The position numbers were made by a program, and so were the translations under genes. This document shows, piece after piece, positions 57,482 to 64,000 of a stretch of 64,000 bases of DNA. The DNA is from Pseudomonas fluorescens (GTDB taxonomy: Bacteria > Pseudomonadota > Gammaproteobacteria > Pseudomonadales > Pseudomonadaceae). The notes beneath the pieces were generated by a model. It was given only the letters and a program-made list of their open reading frames with translations. It did no database searches and had not been told where the DNA came from. The stretch is taken from positions 4,138,326 to 4,202,325 of the forward strand of contig NZ_OZ024668.1 of NCBI RefSeq assembly GCF_902497775.2. Direction: 5' to 3'. Numbering within the stretch: the stretch's first letter is position 1; every line of letters begins with the position of its first letter.

Positions 57482-58210
57482 TTACTTGGCCAGGGCCAGC
57501 TTGGCCACTTGCGGCGCCGGCTGGTAGCCCGGGATCACCTGGCCGTTTTCCAGGACGATGGCCGGCGTACCGTTGACGCCGATCGACTGGCCCAGGGCAA
57601 ACTGCTTGCCGACCGGGTTGGCGCACTTGGCGGCCTTGATTTCCTTGCCGTCGATCATCTTGTCCAGCGCCGCCTTGCGGTCGCTCGAGCACCACACCGC
57701 CTGCAACTGCTCGTCACCCGGCGAACCCAGGCCCTGACGCGGGAAGGCGACGTAGCGCACTTCGATACCGCGACGGTTGAGCTCAGGCACTTCGGCGTGC
57801 AGCTTGTGGCAGTACGGGCAGGTGGTGTCGGTAAACACGGTGATATGCGACTTGGTCTCGCCCTTGGCAGGATAAACCACCATCTGCGCCGCTGGAATGG
57901 CATTGATGGTCTTGGCGATGGCCTGCCGTTCGGTCTTTTCGGTCAGGTTGACCGGCTTGCCGTCCTGGATCTGGAACAGGTAGCCCTGCATCACGAACTG
58001 GCCGTCACCACTGGCATACAGCACACGGCCGCCTTCGAGCTTGACTTCATACAGGCCGTTGAGCGGGCTGCTGGCAACGCTGTCGACCGGCACGCCCAGT
58101 TCCAGGGACTGCAGGGTCTTGCGGATGGCCTGCTCGGCGTTATCGGTGGCAGCGGCAAAAGTACTGACCAGCGCCAGGGCGGCGGCGGCGAAAATCTGGG
58201 TCACGCGCAT
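57482..58210 (-). CDS. dsbC: Thiol:disulfide interchange protein DsbC
   Basis: A 242-aa periplasmic disulfide isomerase. It has a signal peptide (IFAAAALALVSTFAAA), an N-terminal dimerisation domain (SPLNGLYEVKLEGGRVLYAS), and a thioredoxin domain with active site CPYC at 131-134 and the cis-Pro loop NGTPAIVL. The ATG at 58210 has AGGAG 5 nt upstream. In other Pseudomonas the next upstream gene is xerD; here a 5.5-kb insert separates the two. Confidence 0.96.
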   Translation of the reverse strand: MRVTQIFAAAALALVSTFAAATDNAEQAIRKTLQSLELGVPVDSVASSPLNGLYEVKLEGGRVLYASGDGQFVMQGYLFQIQDGKPVNLTEKTERQAIAKTINAIPAAQMVVYPAKGETKSHITVFTDTTCPYCHKLHAEVPELNRRGIEVRYVAFPRQGLGSPGDEQLQAVWCSSDRKAALDKMIDGKEIKAAKCANPVGKQFALGQSIGVNGTPAIVLENGQVIPGYQPAPQVAKLALAK

Positions 58211-58375
58211 GGGAACTCCTGAAGGCGGACAGGGGCCGGATGCAGCACGCCCGTACTGAAAACGGGGTGTCATTGTGGCCCTCGGTGCAAACCGCCCAAG
58301 CCTACCACAGAAGCGGCGGCGGTCGGAGGCGTGCTCGATCGCGAGAACAAGGCTGCGTGTGTCAGGGGGCGGCGT

Positions 58376-58462
58376 TTACCGACGAATTTTGTCGAGATGG
58401 CCCAAGGCATAGTTGCACGTGCCTTGGGGGCCGGGGTGTCGTTTCTTTAGTTGGGTAAGAAA
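58376..58462 (-). pseudogene. Fragment of a second copy of the immunity gene (3' end only)
   Basis: Translated on the minus strand, the 28 codons ending at the TAA 58378-58376 read FLTQLKKRHPGPQGTCNYAL then GHLDKIRR. They align without gaps to the last 28 residues of the intact immunity protein (FFTRLQAIEPGAKGTCDYAL, GHLNKIRR), with 18 identities. The nucleotide similarity is also obvious (for example TTTACCGACGAAT at 58375-58387 and 58855-58867). There is no start codon or upstream part, so it is a relic of a duplicated cassette. The remaining 58211-58375 shows nothing I can identify. Confidence 0.85.
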
Positions 58463-58473
58463 AGACAACAAGG

Positions 58474-58846
58474 TCAAATCACCTCAACTGTCGCAATTAA
58501 CTTTGACCCCTCATGCACAACCAATGAATACCCTTTCTTCAGGAGATAAAATGGCGCGTCTTTCGTGAGAAACCAAGCTTTACCAAAACCGACTCTGTTG
58601 CCGCAAACCTCGGCATTACCCTCTACTTGCAACACCAGGCTCCAGTTCGCCTCTACACCCTGACGCCCCTTTAAGCAACTCGGTCATAACATAGCAGAGT
58701 GTCTCGTGAGGGAGGACGCGTTTTCCGCCGAACTGATCCCCGACCCAATCAATTTTGACTTCGACGCTCTTTTCCATTCTATCGATCTCAACAAGCTCTC
58801 CTGCGAGCCCCTTATGGGTTAACACCACTAGTGCGGAAGGCTCCAT
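58474..58846 (-). pseudogene. Frameshifted small gene behind the immunity gene
   Basis: ATG at 58846 opens MEPSALVVLTHKGLAGELVE and runs to LLKG, then in this frame ends early after 76 codons. Skipping one base in the G-run (complement of 58666-58669, inside AAAGGGG) restores an open frame of good protein character (VEANWSLVLQVEGNAEVCG, then KAWFLTKDAPFYLLKKGYSL) to a TGA at 58476-58474. The joined product would be about 122 aa. It starts 10 nt after the immunity stop. I do not recognise it; by position it may be another immunity protein. Either a true frameshift or a sequencing error in the G-run. Confidence 0.7.
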
Positions 58847-58856
58847 TGATCGACAT

Positions 58857-59315
58857 TTACCGACGAATCTTGTTCAGGTGTCCCAATGCGTAGTCGCAAG
58901 TACCTTTGGCGCCAGGCTCTATCGCCTGCAACCGGGTGAAAAATTTGCGTGCGTGCTCGCTCATGACCCTGACAAATTCATCTTTATCGACTGCAACAGA
59001 AACCTCACTATGGCAGGTGACGCTCACCTGCAGTCGACCGTTGCTGGGGGTCAGCTTGACTTCGATGGGCTGGTCAGGAAAAAAACAGCTAAACGATTTG
59101 CCTTCACTGACCTGTAGCAATCCTTCTGACAAATAGCTCCACAGGTCGTCGACGTAATCAAACATGCTTTTGTCAATAAGCGGTGTGCCATCAATCGTAA
59201 GAACCAGCGCCCCTTCGATAGACGCCTGACCATTGAATCCTCCTTGATATTCGAAGAAGTCGGCAAACCGTTCACCCGTCTTCACATAGGTTTCAATAAT
59301 AATTCTATTCTTCAT
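58857..59315 (-). CDS. Candidate immunity protein for the Rhs C-terminal toxin
   Basis: A 152-aa cytoplasmic protein with no signal peptide. I recognise no family. It is acidic and AT-richer than the core genome. Its ATG overlaps the stop of the rhs gene (ATGA at 59315-59312), which is the usual tight coupling between a polymorphic toxin and its immunity gene. A second, truncated copy of its 3' end lies about 480 bp further on. Role assigned from position alone. Confidence 0.72.
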   Translation of the reverse strand: MKNRIIIETYVKTGERFADFFEYQGGFNGQASIEGALVLTIDGTPLIDKSMFDYVDDLWSYLSEGLLQVSEGKSFSCFFPDQPIEVKLTPSNGRLQVSVTCHSEVSVAVDKDEFVRVMSEHARKFFTRLQAIEPGAKGTCDYALGHLNKIRR

Positions 59316-62300
59316 TTTGGATATAATTGCCCTACTCTGCCGTTGTTAAGCCCGACCACGTACTCTACGCCCCCGGAAGTACCACTGATCTGATACTTAC
59401 CAACAGTACCCTTACCGACCAATACACCTCTATTCTGCCTCATGACATCGCGAACAACATTCGAAACATCTTTGATCGATAGTTTCGGAGACAGGAAACT
59501 TTGACGCGCCTTGACTGAGCCATCCCAGTATTTAGGATGATGACGCTCAAGAATATGCTTCATGCCACTCTTGTCAAGTTTGAATGTATTACCACCGAAA
59601 CGGAAACGCCTACCGCTGAATGCCTTAAGATCATTAATGACTTTTGACGGATTCGCGGACTTCCTCGGTGTGCCGCAACTGGTCAAACCGAGCGGGTCAA
59701 GCCAGGTAAAAGGATTAAGCGCGTAATAGTATAGATTCAGCCCGCCCTCAAGCCCTACCGGATCCGGCTGCGTGAACCGCCCGATATCCGGGTCATAAAA
59801 CCGGAACGTGTTGTAGTGCAGGCCCGTCTCACGGTCCAGGTACTGGCCTTGGAACCTCAGGTTCTGCTCTTCGATGAAATGCGCCTCACGCACTTCCTGC
59901 AGAGTATTGCCCCAGACCTGATACCGCGCCTGCCAGACCGCTTCGCCACTGTCATCCGTCAGCTGTTCGGGCAGGCCATTGAGATCGTTATGGTAGTAGC
60001 GCACCTGCTGGTGCAGCCCCGTACCGTCAACCCGAGCCAAGGGTTCGTGGCTGTCTTCGACATACAGGTACAGGCTGGTCTGGCTGTAGCGATGCTCCTG
60101 CAGCAAGCGCAGGCCATCCCAGGCGAAGCGGGTTTGGTCGAGCAGGTTGCCCTGATCGTCGTGTTCGCTCTTTTCGACGCGCCGCCCAAGTGGGTCGTAG
60201 CGCATGTTCAGCACTCGCTGACGACCGCCGTGCTGGCTGCGCACCTGGATCAGGCGGTGTTCGGCGTCGTAGCTGAAGTGCTGGATGCCGCGCCGGCTGC
60301 TGCGCTTTTCGATCAGGCGGCCGAAGCCGTCGTAGCGATAGCGTTTGTCCTGGTAGGTGAGCAAGCGGTTATGGCGTACCAGGCCGATGCCGGCCTGGGG
60401 GCCGTCGAGCAGGTTGGCAGCAGCGTCGTAGGCGAAGGTTTCGCTCTGGCCCTGGCCAGCGTCCTGGCTGGCCATGATCCGGCCACTGGCATCGTAGTGC
60501 AGCAGTTGCTGGTGCTGGCTGCCGGGCTGCTGGGTGAAGCGGCTGATCAGGTTGTCTGCCGGGTCGAAATCGAAGCGCTGCTGTACCTGAGCCGGTAGTT
60601 GTGGCGGTTGGTGGCTTGGGCGGCGCAGGCGCGAGCGCAAACGGCCGCTACGGTCGTACTCGCTGCGCGTACTGATTCGGCCCTGGCTGCGCAGCACTTC
60701 GCGGTGCAGGCGGTCGCGCTCGAAATCGCTGATCACTTTGCCATCGAGATTGAGCTGATGCAGGTGACCACTGCCGTAATACAGGCGGTTGAGCCAGCGG
60801 CCATCGGGCAGTTGGGTCTGGGTCAGGTTGCCGAGTTCATCGTAGTGATGCTGCAGCGCACCGCTGGCACTGTGCTCCTCCAGCAGTTGGCCGAGAGCAT
60901 CGTAAGCGAAGGCCAGTTGCTCGCTGTTGCCTGCCTTGTCGGTGAAGCTGATTGCCGTCAGTTGATCGAGGGAATCGTAGCTGTACAGGGTTTCGCCATC
61001 GTCGGTGTGCTTTTTGATCAAGCGCCCCACGGCATCCCGGTGCAATTGATGGATGATCGCTTGAGCATCGTCTTGGGGGGCGGGGAGGTACTCCAGGCAA
61101 CTGAGGTTATCCAGTCGGTCGTAGTGATAGCGGCTGGCGCTGCCGTCCAGATCCTGCTGTTCAGTCAGGCGATCAGCCAGGTCCCAGCTGAACCGGTAGC
61201 TTTCGCCATTTTCGTTGCTTAGCGCCTGCAGGCGACCATAGGCGTCGTAACTGAACTGCACCCGCCGACCGTGCGGATCGATACGTTGCTGCACCTGGCC
61301 ACGCCGGTTATAGCGGTACTGGGTGGTGTGCCCGGCGTGGTCGGTATAGCTGCTGAGCTGGCCGTTGCGATCGAGCTGATAGTGCTCGCTGCGTCCATCG
61401 GGCAATTGCGAGCCGAGCAATCGGCCCTGGGCATCGTACTGGTATCCGGTGCGCTCGCCGAGGGCATCGGTGACAGTCTGCAGATGCCCGCGCCGGTCAT
61501 AGCTGAAGCGGGTCGGATACCCTGAGCAGTCGACCTGCTCAAGCAGCTGACCCACGTCGCTCCAGCGCAAGTGTTTGTGCTTGCCCGCCGCATCGATGAT
61601 CTCCACCACCTGGCCGCGTTCGTCATAGCGGTAGCGGGTGGTGTGGCCCAGCGGATCGGTTTCGCTGCTGCAGTTGCCGCGTTGATCGTAACGGTAGCTC
61701 CAGCGATTGCCGGCCTTGTCGGTCTGTACCCGGGGCAGCGACCAGTGTTCCAGCCACAGGGTCGACTCGCTGCGGCCCAGCGGGTCGATGCTTTCGCAGA
61801 GGTTGCCGGACTCATCGTACAGATACTGCCATTGTCCGCCTTGCGGATCGGTGGCGCCCAGCAGCTGGCGCTCGTCGTTCCACTCAAAGCGCCAGGTCAG
61901 GCCCATGGCGTCGGTGTATTCGGTGATCTGGTACTGCGGGTTCCAGTGGCGACTGCTGACCCGCTGCAGGCCGTCGGTGACCCGGGTAATACCGGCGTCG
62001 ATGTCGTAGTCGAAACGGTACTCGTCGCCGTCGTCGGTCCAGTGCCGGGCGACGCGCCAGTCGTCGGCCGCATGAATCCATTCGTAGAAGCAGCGCAGGC
62101 CGCTGGGCAACTGGTGCTCGACCATGCGCCGACCGTGGTCGTAGGCAAAGCGTCGCTGCAACTGGCCGCTCGCGTCGCGGACTTCGGCAAGATCGCCGTT
62201 GCTGTCGTAGGCATAGCTGACCAGCAGCTCGCTCGAGGCGTCGCTGTACAGGCGCTCGATATGGCTGACCCGCGCCGGCCATTGGCTGCTGTAAACCAGC

Positions 62301-63685
62301 TGGACCTGAACCTCATCGAAGGTGTCGCGCAGCCTGAGCAAGCGGCCGCCGGCGTCGTAGTCGAGGTAGACGCGGTTGTCGTTACGATCACCCAGTTGCG
62401 CCAGGCGCAGGCGCTGCGGGTTGCCCGGGGTTGGCTGGAACAGGCGATAGAGGCCGGTGCTGCTTTCGATCAGCAGCTCGTCGTTGAGGGCACGGCGCAC
62501 GCTCAGGCCCTCGCCGGCGCTGAACACCGCATCGCCGCGGGGAATGTTGCCCATGTCGACGACCCGCGCCTGTTCGTCGGTGAATAGCAAGCGTTCGCCG
62601 CCTTCAGGGTCTGCCTCGATGGCGACGAAGACTTCGTAGTCGACGCTCCAGCCCGCACCGAACAGACCGTCACGGCGTTCATCGCGGCTGTTGTAATAGC
62701 GTTGCCAGTCCAGTGGGATCAGCGCTGGCAGGCTGAAGTCGAGTTCCTCTTCGCCACTGAGGATCTTCGCCCCGGTGGGTACATGCACCGGGTTGAGCGA
62801 GCCGGCGATGGCACTGGTGATCGCTCCGCTGACCTGGCTGGTGACCGCGCTGGCGATGCCTCCAATCGCCATGCAACCGAACTTGCTGTAGAACTTGCCG
62901 CCGCGCCCGCGCAGCAGCATCAAGGCGGTAATCGCCAGGCCGATGCCCGGGGTCTTGCCACTGCGAATCTCGCGGACCACGATCGATCCGCCGCCAATGC
63001 GCACGTTGCTTGAGATCAGCCCGGCGTCGACGATCACCGCTTCGCAGGTGCTGCGATCGCCGCTGCGACAAGCCGGATGGCCGTTGATGGTGACCTTGCT
63101 CGAGCCTTCGGCCAGGTACTGCGGCGGCATCGGCGGATGCTTGCTGCAGAGGATCTTGTCGTCGTCGGCAGGCTCGGTGTTCGGCGCGGGGCTGGCGACC
63201 GTGGGCCGCCACATCTGCGAGAAAAAGCCCTTGGCCATGTCGAGGAAGCTTTCTTCTTCCTCTTCGGCCGGCGGCTGAGCGGCGTCACTGCCAGCGGGCG
63301 CCGCGGCGGCAACGATCACGCCTGCGGCACGGGCAGCCGGTTTGCCGTTGGTGTGGGTGTTCTTCGAGCCGGTGAGAATGTTGGCCTGTACCGACGGCGG
63401 GAACAGAAAGTTGCCGATGCCCTCGCATAAACGGCTCAAGCCCTTGTCGGCCCCGGTCTTGCTCATGGCCACGCCGACGACGATGCCCACCACCGCACCG
63501 AGCACGAAGCAGCCCAGGCCGCCGGTGACCACGGTCAGGCCCAGCGCCGCGGTCACCGCTGCAGTGGCCAGGACGCCGATGGCGACGTTGGCGGCCACTT
63601 CCAGCACGCCGCTGACGATGTCGGCCATCATCGAGGTGTGCATCAGGGCATCGCCCTGGCGGGCGGCCCACAAGGCGTCAGACAT
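59312..63685 (-). CDS. prePAAR/PAAR-Rhs polymorphic toxin
   Basis: A 1457-aa effector probably delivered by a type VI secretion system. Residues 7-16 hold a prePAAR motif (AARQGDALMH). Residues 23-75 are strongly hydrophobic, about 103-235 form a PAAR spike domain (ILTGSKNTHTNGKPAARAAG, then KVTINGHPACRSGD), and a second hydrophobic stretch lies about 245-295. From about 330 to 1290 come dozens of YD repeats (YDxxGRL type), which build the Rhs shell. The core ends with the RHS signature YDPDIGRFTQPDPVGLEGG and the DPLGL boundary at 1330-1334; the toxin domain follows. The ATG at 63685 overlaps the TAA of a 19-codon ORF. Confidence 0.93.
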   Translation of the reverse strand: MSDALWAARQGDALMHTSMMADIVSGVLEVAANVAIGVLATAAVTAALGLTVVTGGLGCFVLGAVVGIVVGVAMSKTGADKGLSRLCEGIGNFLFPPSVQANILTGSKNTHTNGKPAARAAGVIVAAAAPAGSDAAQPPAEEEEESFLDMAKGFFSQMWRPTVASPAPNTEPADDDKILCSKHPPMPPQYLAEGSSKVTINGHPACRSGDRSTCEAVIVDAGLISSNVRIGGGSIVVREIRSGKTPGIGLAITALMLLRGRGGKFYSKFGCMAIGGIASAVTSQVSGAITSAIAGSLNPVHVPTGAKILSGEEELDFSLPALIPLDWQRYYNSRDERRDGLFGAGWSVDYEVFVAIEADPEGGERLLFTDEQARVVDMGNIPRGDAVFSAGEGLSVRRALNDELLIESSTGLYRLFQPTPGNPQRLRLAQLGDRNDNRVYLDYDAGGRLLRLRDTFDEVQVQLVYSSQWPARVSHIERLYSDASSELLVSYAYDSNGDLAEVRDASGQLQRRFAYDHGRRMVEHQLPSGLRCFYEWIHAADDWRVARHWTDDGDEYRFDYDIDAGITRVTDGLQRVSSRHWNPQYQITEYTDAMGLTWRFEWNDERQLLGATDPQGGQWQYLYDESGNLCESIDPLGRSESTLWLEHWSLPRVQTDKAGNRWSYRYDQRGNCSSETDPLGHTTRYRYDERGQVVEIIDAAGKHKHLRWSDVGQLLEQVDCSGYPTRFSYDRRGHLQTVTDALGERTGYQYDAQGRLLGSQLPDGRSEHYQLDRNGQLSSYTDHAGHTTQYRYNRRGQVQQRIDPHGRRVQFSYDAYGRLQALSNENGESYRFSWDLADRLTEQQDLDGSASRYHYDRLDNLSCLEYLPAPQDDAQAIIHQLHRDAVGRLIKKHTDDGETLYSYDSLDQLTAISFTDKAGNSEQLAFAYDALGQLLEEHSASGALQHHYDELGNLTQTQLPDGRWLNRLYYGSGHLHQLNLDGKVISDFERDRLHREVLRSQGRISTRSEYDRSGRLRSRLRRPSHQPPQLPAQVQQRFDFDPADNLISRFTQQPGSQHQQLLHYDASGRIMASQDAGQGQSETFAYDAAANLLDGPQAGIGLVRHNRLLTYQDKRYRYDGFGRLIEKRSSRRGIQHFSYDAEHRLIQVRSQHGGRQRVLNMRYDPLGRRVEKSEHDDQGNLLDQTRFAWDGLRLLQEHRYSQTSLYLYVEDSHEPLARVDGTGLHQQVRYYHNDLNGLPEQLTDDSGEAVWQARYQVWGNTLQEVREAHFIEEQNLRFQGQYLDRETGLHYNTFRFYDPDIGRFTQPDPVGLEGGLNLYYYALNPFTWLDPLGLTSCGTPRKSANPSKVINDLKAFSGRRFRFGGNTFKLDKSGMKHILERHHPKYWDGSVKARQSFLSPKLSIKDVSNVVRDVMRQNRGVLVGKGTVGKYQISGTSGGVEYVVGLNNGRVGQLYPK
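59315..59683 (-). other. Variable C-terminal toxin domain of the Rhs protein (123 aa)
   Basis: The 123 residues after DPLGL differ sharply from the Rhs shell: AT-richer, Lys-rich and without YD repeats. Visible elements are GMKHILERHHPKYWDG with several His, a helix SIKDVSNVVRDVMRQ, and a terminal strand pair VEYVVGLNNGRVGQLYPK. That layout resembles nucleases of the barnase/EndoU/ColE5/RelE group, where the ending GRV-x-YP is common. Calling it an RNase is a guess from pattern; I cannot name a family. Confidence 0.55.
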
Positions 63686-63744
63686 TACTGGCCTGCAACG
63701 GCGCGGCTACAGGGTACTTGAACCGAGTCATGCTTGATTTCCAT
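63685..63744 (-). other. 19-codon ORF overlapping the rhs start (TAATG)
   Basis: ATG at 63744 opens 19 codons (MEIKHDSVQVPCSRAVAGQ) ending in a TAA whose last A begins the rhs ATG. This junction is typical of translational coupling, but there is no clear ribosome site ahead of the small ORF and no known family. It could be a leader or the remnant of a gene, such as a chaperone, that once stood here. Confidence 0.35.
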
Positions 63745-63790
63745 ATCGAGCGTTTGAGGTGTCGAAATTTGCTGGATGAGCGCCCGAGCG

Positions 63791-64000
63791 TCAACCCCGG
63801 GGGTGATGCAAAGCATGTAGCTCCTGCAGCCGCGCCCGGGCCACATGGGTGTAGATCTGGGTGGTCGACAGGTCGCTATGGCCCAGCAGCATCTGCACCA
63901 CCCGCAGGTCGGCGCCGTGGTTGAGCAGGTGGGTGGCAAAGGCGTGGCGTAAGGTGTGCGGCGACAGGCTCTTGTCGATACCGGCCACCAGCGCCTGGTG
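63791..64000 (-). CDS. xerD: Tyrosine recombinase XerD (C-terminal end, 5' part outside window)
   Basis: The last 69 residues of a tyrosine recombinase of the XerD type, which with XerC resolves chromosome dimers at dif. Visible are HxxR as [12 protein letters not shown], the catalytic His in [11 protein letters not shown] and the nucleophile Tyr in QIYTH, then the terminal HHPRG of XerD. The frame is open to the window edge. It is the right flank of the rhs insert. Confidence 0.94.
   Translation of the reverse strand, partial: HQALVAGIDKSLSPHTLRHAFATHLLNHGADLRVVQMLLGHSDLSTTQIYTHVARARLQELHALHHPRG

Noticed and set aside
58240..58458. Small plus-strand ORF of 72 codons in the dsbC-immunity gap
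   Set aside because: It is antisense to the immunity-gene relic and has no ribosome site or protein character.
61571..62587. Open frame of 338 codons on the plus strand
   Set aside because: Antisense to the Rhs repeats; its Val/Ala-rich pattern reflects the complement of YD-repeat codons.
59700..62600. Periodic repeats that might look like a CRISPR or tandem repeat array
   Set aside because: They are YD repeats of an open Rhs reading frame, degenerate at DNA level and without spacers.

Overview
The window is GC-rich bacterial chromosome and is almost certainly from a Pseudomonas of the putida/fluorescens type. The support is the complete Wsp surface-sensing operon, Pseudomonas-restricted families (DUF3509, YbaY-type and DUF4398 lipoproteins), the xerD-dsbC-hom-thrC block, and REP palindromes built on GCGGGGCAAGCCCGCTCC. 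I saw no rRNA, tRNA or CRISPR array. Most of the window is ordinary core genome.

Layout. 1-3069: 3' part of plsB, then a YbaY-like lipoprotein and a DUF4197 protein. 3130-8130: RND efflux pump and its lipoprotein adaptor, divergent from a TetR regulator. 8127-13906: rsmJ, an internally repeated Pseudomonas protein, an extensin-like protein, a PEP-mutase-family enzyme, a DUF72 protein, tsaB and adk. 14164-18781: ppc, a small conserved gene, and two tandem lipoproteins (DUF4398, then DUF4398-OmpA). 18852-22653: a minus-strand group with an alpha/beta hydrolase and a QEGLA/HExxxH putative metallopeptidase, then a TetR regulator. 22754-25445: lysS and prfB, the latter with the RF2 programmed frameshift. 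25614-34040: wspA-B-C-D-E-F-R, turning surface contact into c-di-GMP. 34171-42398: a DUF533/TerB-like protein, then a polyamine module (four-gene ABC importer, aminoaldehyde dehydrogenase, SpdH-type spermidine dehydrogenase). 42538-48785: an old-yellow-enzyme reductase, recJ, yaeQ, a CaiB/BaiF CoA-transferase, a periplasmic-binding-type protein and a DUF3509 protein. 48924-54495: a Roc/Sad-type two-component set (LuxR-type regulator, REC-EAL phosphodiesterase, BvgS-like hybrid kinase). 54586-58210: thrC, hom, dsbC. 58211-63790: an accessory insert between dsbC and xerD. 63791-64000: 3' end of xerD.

The insert is the most unusual part. It holds a 1457-aa prePAAR/PAAR-Rhs polymorphic toxin whose C-terminal 123 residues form an AT-richer domain I cannot place in a named family. 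A candidate immunity gene overlaps the toxin gene by ATGA. Behind it lie a frameshifted small gene and a 28-codon leftover of a second copy of the immunity gene's 3' end, evidence of past cassette turnover. No Eag-type chaperone, VgrG or other T6SS gene is next to it.

Two separate c-di-GMP circuits (Wsp with a diguanylate cyclase, Roc/Sad-like with an EAL phosphodiesterase) lie within 30 kb. Most other genes are housekeeping: lipid and amino-acid synthesis, translation, tRNA modification, disulfide isomerisation and repair.
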